This document shows positions 25,836 to 33,727 of a DNA stretch of 64,000 bases, piece after piece. Position 1 is the first letter of the stretch, and each line of letters starts with the position of its first letter. The DNA comes from an uncultured Dorea sp. (lineage in GTDB: Bacteria; Bacillota; Clostridia; Lachnospirales; Lachnospiraceae), in NCBI GenBank assembly GCA_910578865.1, contig CAJTRM010000002.1:1-64000 (forward strand). The letters run 5' to 3'. Under the pieces are notes generated by a model that saw only the letters and a program-made list of their open reading frames with translations, did not search any database and was not told where the DNA came from. Made by a program: the position numbers and the translations under genes.

Positions 25836-27125
25836 TTGATTTTAAAGGTCATTCGTTATATAAAAGGATACCTGCGTATCCGGATTACCGGATATTCTAC
25901 GGAAAGATTTTTAAATGCCTGCAGGCACAAAGGGATATTTCTGTGGGGATTAAAGCCGGTTTCCGGAGCCTATGAGATGAATATTACGGTAAAAGAATTT
26001 CGGCAGTTAAAACCGATGATCAGGAAGACGGGAACAAAAGTGTTGATCGTAAAGAGAACCGGTCTTCCTTTTTTTTTATATAAATACCGAAAGCGGAAAT
26101 TATTCTTTGGAGGGGCGTGTCTCTGCCTGTTTATGATCTTGTATATGTCGAGGATGATCTGGGGGATTGATATTTCCGGGAATACGACTTATACAGATGA
26201 GGCACTCTTAAAATACCTGAGCTCCAGAAATGTAAAAAACGGGATGGCAAAATCGGATGTGGACTGTGCAAGGATCGTCAAGGATATCCGGAAAGAATAT
26301 AACGATATCATATGGGTATCGGCGTCTGTCCGGGGAACAAAGCTCTACATACAGATCAAGGAAAATGAAGATTCTATTCCGGTGGATGAAAAAGGAGAAG
26401 AAAACAAAGCCGTCGATATTGTGGCAGACCGGGATTGTATCGTCAAAGATATCGTAGTCAGAAAAGGAGTCGTCAAGGTCAGGGAAGGGGATACGGTCAA
26501 AAAAGGAGATGTATTGATCTCCGGCCAGGTGCCGGTAAATAATGACGCAAAAGAAGTGACCGGATACCAGTACCATGAATCGGATGCAGATATCCTGGGC
26601 ACGGTGGTACTCCCTTATGAGGACGAATGCAGCCATGTATATGAGATCAAGGAAGAGATACAGGAGGAAAAAGGAATCAGGGTCAAAAAAGAGGAGTATT
26701 TTGTAACCTTTGGCAAATGGAGGTTTACATTTGGGAGTGTTGAAAATAAATATGAACATTTTGAGGAGTATACGGCTTTCAAACAGCTCAGGATGTTTGA
26801 GAATTTTGACCTTCCCGTGACAGTTGGGGTCCGGACGGCGGTTCCCTACCGTCCCGTCCGTAAAAAGTACACAAAGCAGGAGGAGCAGGAGATCTTAAGC
26901 GCACATTTTTATCGGTACCTGGAGGAATTGGAGAAAAAGGGGGTAGAAATTCTTGAGAATGATGTTAAAATATACACAGGGCATGATTCGTCCCGGGCAA
27001 AAGGCAGTATTACCGTCCTGATGCAGGTGGGAGAAAAGAAGCCCTCTGAATTACTGGAGATTCCGAAAAGCCAGGAAGAAGTACAAGGAGAATCAGTTGA
27101 TGGGAATGACGGAAACAATCATTGA
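25836..27125 (+). CDS. yqfD: Sporulation protein YqfD
   Basis: The 429-residue protein starts at TTG 25836 behind GGGAGGCGAAAGG. An N-terminal soluble region (1-85) is followed by one membrane segment (about 90-112), then an extracytoplasmic POTRA-like region (ISGNTTYTDEALLKYL) and a long domain rich in beta strands. It is required for sporulation in clostridia and bacilli and probably works with SpoIIIA-like machinery. The 3' end overlaps phoH by 26 nt. Confidence 0.88.
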   Translation: MILKVIRYIKGYLRIRITGYSTERFLNACRHKGIFLWGLKPVSGAYEMNITVKEFRQLKPMIRKTGTKVLIVKRTGLPFFLYKYRKRKLFFGGACLCLFMILYMSRMIWGIDISGNTTYTDEALLKYLSSRNVKNGMAKSDVDCARIVKDIRKEYNDIIWVSASVRGTKLYIQIKENEDSIPVDEKGEENKAVDIVADRDCIVKDIVVRKGVVKVREGDTVKKGDVLISGQVPVNNDAKEVTGYQYHESDADILGTVVLPYEDECSHVYEIKEEIQEEKGIRVKKEEYFVTFGKWRFTFGSVENKYEHFEEYTAFKQLRMFENFDLPVTVGVRTAVPYRPVRKKYTKQEEQEILSAHFYRYLEELEKKGVEILENDVKIYTGHDSSRAKGSITVLMQVGEKKPSELLEIPKSQEEVQGESVDGNDGNNH

Positions 27126-28095
27126 GATCCCTGCGGAGCATGAGAGAAATGTGTTCGGACAGTTTGACGTATATGCAAAGAAGATCGAGCGTTCACTGCA
27201 TGTCACGCTGATCGCCAGGGACGAGAATGTAAAGATCATGGGCGACGCGACAAAGGTGGAGAAAGCAAAAAGTGTGCTGCTTAAGCTTACGGAGTTGTCA
27301 AAAAGAGGAAATACGATCCAGGAGCAGAATGTGGATTATACATTGTCCCTGGCCATGGAGGGCAGTGAGGATAGTGTGCTCGAGATAGACAAAGAGATCA
27401 TCTGTCATACGATGCAGGGAAAACCGATCAAGCCAAAAACCCTGGGGCAGAAAAAATATGTGGATGCCATCCGCAGCAAAATGGTGGTATTCGGCCTTGG
27501 CCCTGCGGGAACCGGGAAGACGTACCTGGCTATGGCTATGGCGATCACAGCCTTTAAAAACAATGAGGTGGGGCGGATCATACTGACGAGGCCTGCCATT
27601 GAAGCGGGAGAGAAGCTTGGGTTCCTCCCGGGGGATCTGCAGAGCAAGATCGACCCGTATCTCCGCCCCCTCTATGATGCACTGTACCAGATCATGGGGG
27701 CAGAGAGTTTTTTGCGGAATTCGGAGAAGGGGCTGATCGAGGTTGCGCCTCTCGCCTATATGCGGGGACGTACCCTGGACAATGCATTTATTATTCTGGA
27801 TGAGGCGCAGAACACCACACCCGCCCAGATGAAGATGTTTTTAACCAGGATCGGTTTTGGATCCAAAGTAGTCATCACCGGGGACGAGACTCAGAAGGAT
27901 CTGCTCCCGGGGCAGGTGTCCGGCCTTGATACGGCAGTCAACGTAGTAAAAAATATTGAGGACATCAGTATCTGCCGCATGACGAACAAGGATGTGGTCC
28001 GCCATCCCCTTGTGCAGAAAATCGTAAAAGCATATGAGGAATATGAGAATAAAATTGCCGGAAATGGTAAAAAACGCGATAAGAGGAGAAAGTAA
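27100..28095 (+). CDS. phoH: PhoH-family ATPase
   Basis: The protein has 331 residues from ATG 27100, 9 nt after AAGGAG. An N-terminal KH-like region is followed by the PhoH ATPase domain: Walker A GPAGTGKT (134-141), LTRPAIEAGEKLGFLPGD and Walker B ILDEAQN (Asp234). PhoH proteins are cytosolic helicase-like ATPases thought to act on RNA. Standing immediately before ybeY is the conserved arrangement and supports a role in RNA/ribosome quality control. The stop codon shares one base with the ybeY start. Confidence 0.93.
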   Translation: MGMTETIIEIPAEHERNVFGQFDVYAKKIERSLHVTLIARDENVKIMGDATKVEKAKSVLLKLTELSKRGNTIQEQNVDYTLSLAMEGSEDSVLEIDKEIICHTMQGKPIKPKTLGQKKYVDAIRSKMVVFGLGPAGTGKTYLAMAMAITAFKNNEVGRIILTRPAIEAGEKLGFLPGDLQSKIDPYLRPLYDALYQIMGAESFLRNSEKGLIEVAPLAYMRGRTLDNAFIILDEAQNTTPAQMKMFLTRIGFGSKVVITGDETQKDLLPGQVSGLDTAVNVVKNIEDISICRMTNKDVVRHPLVQKIVKAYEEYENKIAGNGKKRDKRRK

Positions 28096-28589
28096 TGACA
28101 CTTTACTACGAGGAAGAAGGAAGCCTTACGCTGCCGTTTACATGCAGAGAGCTTGCGAAACGGGTGGCAGAGGAGGCTCTTGATTATATTGGATGCCCTT
28201 ATGAAGCAGAGGTTAATCTGCTTCTTACTATGAATGAACAGATTCAGGAGCTTAATTCTGATTTCCGTGGAATAAACAAGCCTACGGATGTCCTGTCGTT
28301 TCCGCTTGTGGAGTATGAAAGGGCAGGAGAGTTTGGATTTTTGGAAGAATACTGCGAATGTTTTGAGCCTGAGTCTGGAGAACTGCTTCTCGGGGATATT
28401 GTGGTCTCAAAGGAGAAGGTGTTCTCACAGGCAGAGGAGTACGGACATTCCGTTGAAAGAGAATTTGCTTTTTTAATTGCACATTCTGTGTTACACTTAT
28501 GTGGATATGACCATATGGAGGAGGAGGAACGCCTTCTTATGGAGCGTATGCAGAGAGAAATATTAGAAAAGCTTGATATATTACGTTAA
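28095..28589 (+). CDS. ybeY: Endoribonuclease YbeY
   Basis: The 164-residue zinc enzyme carries the UPF0054 signature HSVLHLCGYDH with metal ligands His130, His134 and His140, and the upstream NKPTDVLSFP motif. YbeY matures 16S rRNA 3' ends and takes part in ribosome quality control. It starts in a TAATG overlap with phoH, indicating coupled translation. Confidence 0.95.
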   Translation: MTLYYEEEGSLTLPFTCRELAKRVAEEALDYIGCPYEAEVNLLLTMNEQIQELNSDFRGINKPTDVLSFPLVEYERAGEFGFLEEYCECFEPESGELLLGDIVVSKEKVFSQAEEYGHSVEREFAFLIAHSVLHLCGYDHMEEEERLLMERMQREILEKLDILR

Positions 28590-28602
28590 GATGGAGTAAA
28601 AC

Positions 28603-30264
28603 ATGGCAGCAAAGAAACAGCAAAAAGAGAAGAATCTTCTTGTTCAGGGTTCTATTCTTGCCGTTGCCGGTGTCATTACCAAGATTATCGGTGCCGTTTA
28701 CAGAGTCCCGCTTGTCAACATTCTGGGGGACAAGGGAATGGGCTATTACGGGGTCGCGTTTCAGATTTATTCGATCGCACTGACGCTGACTTCTTACAGC
28801 CTCCCCCTTGCAGTATCAAAGCTGGTATCTGCGAGGGTTGCGGTCGGGCAATATAAAAATTCATATAAAGTGTTCCGGGGCGCGCTTACATTTGCGATCC
28901 TGGTGGGAGGAACAGCTGCTCTCATCCTGTTTTTAGGAGCGGATGTGATTGCTTCTGAACTGATGGCAATGAAATTAAGCGCCTATGCCCTGCGTGTACT
29001 GGCGCCGTGCGTTCTGATCGTAGCGCTTCTCGGAGTATTCAGGGGCTATTTCCAGGGGAACGGTTCTATGATACCTACGGCTTTTTCCCAGGTTCTCGAA
29101 CAGATTGTCAACGCGGCGGTCAGTGTCGGCGGGGCATATATGCTTCTGAAGCTTGGGAAATCCGCGGCAGGAAAGAGCGGAAAGGATACGGTGCCTCTGG
29201 CTTACGGTGCAGCAGGAGGTACACTTGGTACTGTGGCAGGGGCGTTGTCGGCCCTTTTATTTCTGATTTTCATTTATATGGTATATAAACGGGTGCTTAA
29301 ACGGCAGATCCGGAGAGACAGAAGCAGACGCAGGGAGAGTTATAAAAAAATCTATAAGATTCTTTTACTGACCATTGCGCCGGTATTACTAAGTTCTACG
29401 GTATATAACCTGTGCGGAGTGATCGATAATGCCATGTTTGGAAAGATTATGGCGGCTCAGGGGCATAAAGAAAGCGAATACGCTGCTCTCCTGGGAGTCA
29501 TAAGCGGGAAATATGACACTCTCATCAATGTTCCGCTGGCATTTGCTCATGCCATCGCTGCATCCTTGATTCCAAGTATTGTCACGGCGGTCCAGAGTAA
29601 AAAGCGCCGCCAGGTACATAATAAGATCGACCTTTTTACAAGGTTTACCATGGTCGTGGCAATTCCAAGTGCAGTTGGTTTTCTTGTACTGGCCAAGCCT
29701 CTTTTGGATTTGATCTTTTTTACGGAAAATAATGATGTGGCCGCCGTAACTTTACAGCTCGGGGCAGTGTCTGTCGTATTTTATTGTCTGTCTACCATTA
29801 CCAATGCAGTGCTCCAGGGGATTGATGATATGATGACCCCTGTAAAAAATGCTGCCATCGCACTGGTGGTTCATGCAGTAGCTTTGTTTGGAATGATGGT
29901 ACTGTTTTCCTGGGGGATCTATGCAGTTGTGCTGAGCAAGATCGTGTTTGCTGCTGCCGTCTGTATTTTAAATGCCCATTCGTTGCGGGAGCGGGTCGGC
30001 TATGTACAGGAGCAGAAGAAAGCATTTATTATACCGATAATCGCGTCTGCTATTATGGGGGCGGCTACGTTGCTGGTTCACCTCTTGTTTGGACTGTTCG
30101 TGGGGGAACAGATTGCGACGGTCATTGCTCTTCTGGCTGCAGTGGCGGTTTATGGCGTGTCCATTATCTTCCTGGGCGGCATTACACAGTCAGAGATGAT
30201 GCAGATGCCGATGGGCAGAAAGCTTGCAGCTGTGTGCAGGCGGCTTCATCTATTTAAATCATAA
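28603..30264 (+). CDS. Polysaccharide/lipid flippase of the SpoVB/MurJ type (MOP superfamily)
   Basis: The 553-residue integral membrane protein has about 14 hydrophobic segments. The start AGVITKIIGAVYRVPLVNILG is characteristic of the SpoVB/YtgP branch. These proteins move undecaprenyl-linked precursors across the membrane; SpoVB serves spore cortex synthesis. Sitting 14 nt after ybeY, it shares that operon. Whether this is a sporulation-specific SpoVB or a general lipid II flippase cannot be told from sequence alone. Confidence 0.85.
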   Translation: MAAKKQQKEKNLLVQGSILAVAGVITKIIGAVYRVPLVNILGDKGMGYYGVAFQIYSIALTLTSYSLPLAVSKLVSARVAVGQYKNSYKVFRGALTFAILVGGTAALILFLGADVIASELMAMKLSAYALRVLAPCVLIVALLGVFRGYFQGNGSMIPTAFSQVLEQIVNAAVSVGGAYMLLKLGKSAAGKSGKDTVPLAYGAAGGTLGTVAGALSALLFLIFIYMVYKRVLKRQIRRDRSRRRESYKKIYKILLLTIAPVLLSSTVYNLCGVIDNAMFGKIMAAQGHKESEYAALLGVISGKYDTLINVPLAFAHAIAASLIPSIVTAVQSKKRRQVHNKIDLFTRFTMVVAIPSAVGFLVLAKPLLDLIFFTENNDVAAVTLQLGAVSVVFYCLSTITNAVLQGIDDMMTPVKNAAIALVVHAVALFGMMVLFSWGIYAVVLSKIVFAAAVCILNAHSLRERVGYVQEQKKAFIIPIIASAIMGAATLLVHLLFGLFVGEQIATVIALLAAVAVYGVSIIFLGGITQSEMMQMPMGRKLAAVCRRLHLFKS

Positions 30265-30320
30265 TTTTGTATGAATGTTTGTTTAAATGCCAATACTATA
30301 CTAAAAAAGGAGTTGTCCTT

Positions 30321-30698
30321 ATGAAAAATAAGTATGGTATTGGTTTTTTTACGACAGCGATCATTGCAGTTCTGGTCATCACCTGTGCATATCAGCTCAG
30401 TTTCCAGAAGGCAAAAGAGCACGCCGAGGAGCAGGCAAGGGTCAGGGCTGAGGAGCAGGCGGATGAGGCGGAAAATCTTGTGGCCGCGGACGGAGAAGCT
30501 TTGAAGGAAGACTGCTATTACCTTATGGAAGTGAACGGCTATATTGTGGTCTATTTGAGCGACAAGACGACGCCGTATGAGTACACGGATATTCTGTATG
30601 AAGATCTGCCGGCTATGATGCGGGAGGAAGTGCGTAACGGGAAATATATAGAAACCACAGAGGAACTCTATGGTTTCTTGGAGAATTTCTCCAGCTGA
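30321..30698 (+). CDS. Small membrane-anchored protein, BofC-like C-terminal pattern
   Basis: The protein has 125 residues from ATG 30321 behind AAAAAAGGAG. One N-terminal membrane segment (about 7-24) is followed by an Ala/Glu/Gln coiled-coil stretch. A compact domain with YYLMEVNGYIVVYLSDKTTP, then a Thr/Glu-rich end, resembles the C-terminal part of BofC-type proteins. Function is not established. The position after the flippase fits an envelope or sporulation-related role. Confidence 0.6.
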   Translation: MKNKYGIGFFTTAIIAVLVITCAYQLSFQKAKEHAEEQARVRAEEQADEAENLVAADGEALKEDCYYLMEVNGYIVVYLSDKTTPYEYTDILYEDLPAMMREEVRNGKYIETTEELYGFLENFSS

Positions 30699-30828
30699 AC
30701 CGGGATCTGGACTCTTGTTCCCACATCTTTTCGGGCTGCCATGTGTATCATTTCCCGGGAAAACCGGGTGTAGACTTCTGACGCTGCATAGTGTAAGATA
30801 GAAAAGACGTTAGAAAGGACAAAAGAAA

Positions 30829-31050
30829 ATGGATGATAAAAAGATTGCAAGAATCAATGAATTATATCATAAGTCAAAGGCGGAAAGGCTTTCAGAGGAG
30901 GAACTTAAGGAACAGCAGATCCTGAGGCGGGAATATATTGATTCCTTTAAAAGAAACCTGAGAGGCCAGCTGGATCAGATTTCTATCCGGGAACCAGACG
31001 GAACGATTACAGATCTGGGGGAGAAATTTGGAAACAAAAAAGGAAATTAG
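30829..31050 (+). CDS. DUF896 (YnzC-like) protein
   Basis: The 73-residue protein has the DUF896 signature: INELYHKSKAERLSEEELKEQ, then LRREYIDSFKRNLRGQLD. YnzC of Bacillus subtilis is a two-helix protein in the SOS-regulated yneA-yneB-ynzC operon and has no firm function. No LexA box was seen here. The 3' end overlaps the next gene by 23 nt. Confidence 0.9.
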   Translation: MDDKKIARINELYHKSKAERLSEEELKEQQILRREYIDSFKRNLRGQLDQISIREPDGTITDLGEKFGNKKGN

Positions 31051-31591
31051 AAAACGGATGTTAAAACTGCGACGGGAATGTCCCCCTGAGATTAGGCATG
31101 ACGCCTCCGGACGGATCGCGCGCAGTGTATTGCAGCATCCCTGGTTTGCAGAGGCAAGTGATATTTATGCCTATGCAGATTTTGACGGGGAAGCAGAGAC
31201 ACACGCCCTCATAGAGAGGGCGCTCCGTGAGGGAAAGAGAGTGTGGCTTCCTAAAGTTCATGGGGAGGATATGGAATTTTATCCGGTTTCGTCTATGAAC
31301 AGCCTCTCAGAAGGCGCTTTTGGTATTTTGGAACCTTCGGCAAAGGATGTCTCAGCATCAGAAAATGCCGCCGGAAAAAGCCTGATGCTTCTGCCGGGGG
31401 TCGCATTTGACAAGGCGGGGAACCGTATCGGTTATGGAAGAGGATATTATGACCGGTATCTGGCAGGCTGTCCGGGAATCTCAAAAATTGCCCTTGCATT
31501 TGAATTCCAGATTACGGACAGGATTCCGGCCGAACATACAGATATAAAAGCAGACCTGATCATAACAGAAAAAGGAGTGTTACAGCCATAA
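31028..31591 (+). CDS. 5-formyltetrahydrofolate cyclo-ligase
   Basis: The 187-residue enzyme converts 5-formyl-THF to 5,10-methenyl-THF with ATP. Signature GVAFDKAGNRIGYGRGYYDRYL region is present near residues 120-141, with an N-terminal KKEIRKRMLKLRRE. The start is TTG 31028, about 5 nt after GGGGGAG within the DUF896 gene, implying translational coupling. Its stop codon overlaps the apparent start of the DUF4250 gene. Confidence 0.93.
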   Translation: METKKEIRKRMLKLRRECPPEIRHDASGRIARSVLQHPWFAEASDIYAYADFDGEAETHALIERALREGKRVWLPKVHGEDMEFYPVSSMNSLSEGAFGILEPSAKDVSASENAAGKSLMLLPGVAFDKAGNRIGYGRGYYDRYLAGCPGISKIALAFEFQITDRIPAEHTDIKADLIITEKGVLQP

Positions 31592-31764
31592 AACTGCCAA
31601 AAGATCCAATCCTCTTGCTCAGTGCGGTCAATACAAAGCTCAGGGATTACTATCCGTCGCTGGACGCGCTGTGCGAGGATATGCAGACGGATAAAGAAGA
31701 GATTATAAATGTACTGAAAGGAATCAATTATGAATATGATGAATCCAGACATCAATTTATCTGA
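31588..31764 (+). CDS. DUF4250 small protein with apparent ATA start codon
   Basis: This 58-codon frame begins ATA-AAA-CTG-CCA-AAA and reads KLPKDPILLLSAVNTKLRD, then YPSLDALCEDM and INYEYDE. This is the DUF4250 family, whose members normally begin Met-(x)-Leu-Pro-Lys-Asp-Pro. No ATG, GTG or TTG exists in frame upstream at the right place, so ATA at 31588 (or CTG at 31594) must serve. An AAAGGAG lies 11-12 nt upstream, and the ATA overlaps the preceding TAA stop. The 3' end overlaps miaB by 35 nt. Function unknown. Confidence 0.75.
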   Translation: MKLPKDPILLLSAVNTKLRDYYPSLDALCEDMQTDKEEIINVLKGINYEYDESRHQFI

Positions 31765-33169
31765 AAAGGCACCTCAGGAAGAGCCCTTCAGGCAATACTA
31801 TTACATAGAAAAAGCGAAACAGCTGGTGAGAGAGAAGTCAAGAGAGCTGGGCCGTCCTTTGTCGTCGGCTGTTGTGACTTTCGGGTGCCAGATGAACGCC
31901 CGGGATTCGGAGAAGCTGCGTGGAATCCTGCGTGAGATTGGTTACCAGGAGTCTTCGGAGGAAACGGCGGATTTTGTCATCTACAATACCTGTACCGTGC
32001 GTGAGAATGCCAATACAAGAGTATACGGAAGGCTCGGCCAGTTAAAGCCCAGAAAGCAGAAAAACCGTGAAATGCTGATCGGCCTCTGCGGCTGTATGAT
32101 GCAGGAGCCGGAGGTGATCGAGAAGCTGAAAAAGAGCTATTCTTTTGTGGATATCATCTTTGGAACACACAATATCTATAAATTTGCGGAATTGATCTGC
32201 CGCCGATATGAGGCCGGAAGCATGGTTGTGGACATCTGGAAGGATACGGACAAAATCGTGGAGGATCTTCCTAATGAGAGGAAGTATGTGTTCAAATCCG
32301 GTGTGAATATTATGTTTGGATGCAATAATTTTTGCAGCTACTGTATTGTCCCGTATGTGAGAGGGCGGGAGAGAAGCAGAAAGCCGGAGGCAATCATCCG
32401 GGAAATTGAGCGGCTGGTGTCAGACGGTGTGACAGAGGTTATGCTTCTCGGCCAGAATGTCAACTCATATGGAAAAACCCTGGAGGAGCCTATGACGTTT
32501 GCACAGCTCCTCTGCAGGATCGAGAAGATTGAGGGATTGAAAAGGATCCGGTTTATGACATCCCACCCGAAGGATCTGTCTGATGAACTGATAGAAGTGA
32601 TGGCAAATTCCGAGAAAATCTGCAGGCATCTGCATCTTCCGGTACAGTCCGGAAGCACCCGGATTCTTGAGAAGATGAACCGCCGATACACGAAGGAATC
32701 TTACCTTGCCCTTGTAGAGAGGCTCAGAGAGGCGATACCGGATATTTCATTAACTACAGATATTATCGTGGGATTTCCGGGCGAGACGGAGGAGGACTTT
32801 TCTGAAACTTTGGATATGGTAAGAAAGGTACGGTATGACAGTGCATTTACCTTTATTTACTCAAAAAGGACGGGGACTCCGGCCGCCTCGATGGAAGACC
32901 AGGTGCCTCCGGATGTCGTAAAGGAGCGTTTCGACCGGCTGCTGCGGGAAGTGCAGACCATTGCGGGTGAGGTTTGTGCCGTCCATGAGGGGAAAGACGC
33001 TGAAGTGCTGGTGGAATCGGTAAGCGACCATGATCCGTCTATGGTGACCGGCCGCATGAGCAATAATCTCCTGGTACATTTTAAAGGGAGCAGAGATTTG
33101 ATCGGAAGTTATTTGAAGGTTCATCTGGTGCAGTGCAAGGGCTTTTATTATATCGGTGAATTGAAATAA
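31730..33169 (+). CDS. miaB: tRNA-2-methylthio-N6-dimethylallyladenosine synthase MiaB
   Basis: The 479-residue radical SAM methylthiotransferase has an N-terminal MTTase domain with Cys53, Cys88 and Cys122 for one Fe-S cluster. The radical SAM CNNFCSYC (Cys198/202/205) and a C-terminal TRAM domain follow. It adds the 2-methylthio group to i6A37 of tRNAs, acting after MiaA, which is encoded about 5 kb downstream. ATG 31730 follows AAAGGA inside the DUF4250 gene. Confidence 0.96.
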   Translation: MNMMNPDINLSEKAPQEEPFRQYYYIEKAKQLVREKSRELGRPLSSAVVTFGCQMNARDSEKLRGILREIGYQESSEETADFVIYNTCTVRENANTRVYGRLGQLKPRKQKNREMLIGLCGCMMQEPEVIEKLKKSYSFVDIIFGTHNIYKFAELICRRYEAGSMVVDIWKDTDKIVEDLPNERKYVFKSGVNIMFGCNNFCSYCIVPYVRGRERSRKPEAIIREIERLVSDGVTEVMLLGQNVNSYGKTLEEPMTFAQLLCRIEKIEGLKRIRFMTSHPKDLSDELIEVMANSEKICRHLHLPVQSGSTRILEKMNRRYTKESYLALVERLREAIPDISLTTDIIVGFPGETEEDFSETLDMVRKVRYDSAFTFIYSKRTGTPAASMEDQVPPDVVKERFDRLLREVQTIAGEVCAVHEGKDAEVLVESVSDHDPSMVTGRMSNNLLVHFKGSRDLIGSYLKVHLVQCKGFYYIGELK

Positions 33170-33192
33170 ATACCATCCATATTATGACGGTG

Positions 33193-33235
33193 AAACGTCC
33201 AAACTATGTAGTAAGAACATATAGTGAGGACGTTT
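33193..33235 (+). promoter_or_regulatory. Long hairpin overlapping a ribosome-binding site
   Basis: AAACGTCC (33193-33200) pairs perfectly with GGACGTTT (33228-33235), with an inner CTATGT/ACATA pairing. The downstream arm contains the GAGGA ribosome-binding site of the next gene and is followed by T residues. It can be read as the miaB terminator, as an RBS-sequestering structure, or both. Confidence 0.55.
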
Positions 33236-33239
33236 TTAC

Positions 33240-33656
33240 ATGAAAAAATTAAGTGAGTATTTATTTTTGCTGGTAACCGGAGGATGTATTTATTATTGTT
33301 TTGAATTGATTTTCCGGGGATTTTCCCACTGGAGTATGTTTGTTCTGGGCGGCGTCTGTTTTCTGTTTTTTTATCTGCAGGGCTCTCTGGTAAAATGGGA
33401 GGATCCCATGTGGAGGCAGATTCTCCGGTGTATTCTTTTTGTGACTGCTATGGAATTTACTACCGGAATCATCGTAAATAAATGGCTGGAGCTTGGAGTG
33501 TGGGATTACAGCCGTCTGCCGTTCCAGCTGTTCGGGCAGATCTGTCTGCAGTTTACGGTCATATTTTCAGGACTCTGTGCAGTGGGAATCATCCTCAGCG
33601 GCTATATCGTACACTGGGTCTACGGAGAACCAAGGCCCCGCTATCATGTGTTTTAA
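33240..33656 (+). CDS. Putative CmpB-type membrane protein (ABC_trans_CmpB)
   Basis: The 138-residue protein has four membrane segments and the Trp/Asp-rich NKWLELGVWDYSRLPFQLFGQICL block typical of the Firmicutes family annotated as putative ABC transporter permease (CmpB). No ATPase lies nearby and the family's transport role is unproven. Its ribosome-binding site is inside a stable hairpin. Confidence 0.78.
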   Translation: MKKLSEYLFLLVTGGCIYYCFELIFRGFSHWSMFVLGGVCFLFFYLQGSLVKWEDPMWRQILRCILFVTAMEFTTGIIVNKWLELGVWDYSRLPFQLFGQICLQFTVIFSGLCAVGIILSGYIVHWVYGEPRPRYHVF

Positions 33657-33727
33657 AAGGACTTTTCTATTCAGACAAAAAATGGTATAATGAAATGTAA
33701 AGTTGAAATCAAAAGAGGAGATTAAAA

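Noticed and set aside
30668-30850. 60-residue minus-strand frame between two plus-strand genes
   Set aside because: It overlaps the ends of both neighbours, has no properly spaced ribosome-binding site, and its protein shows no recognisable motif. Its positional fit is probably accidental.
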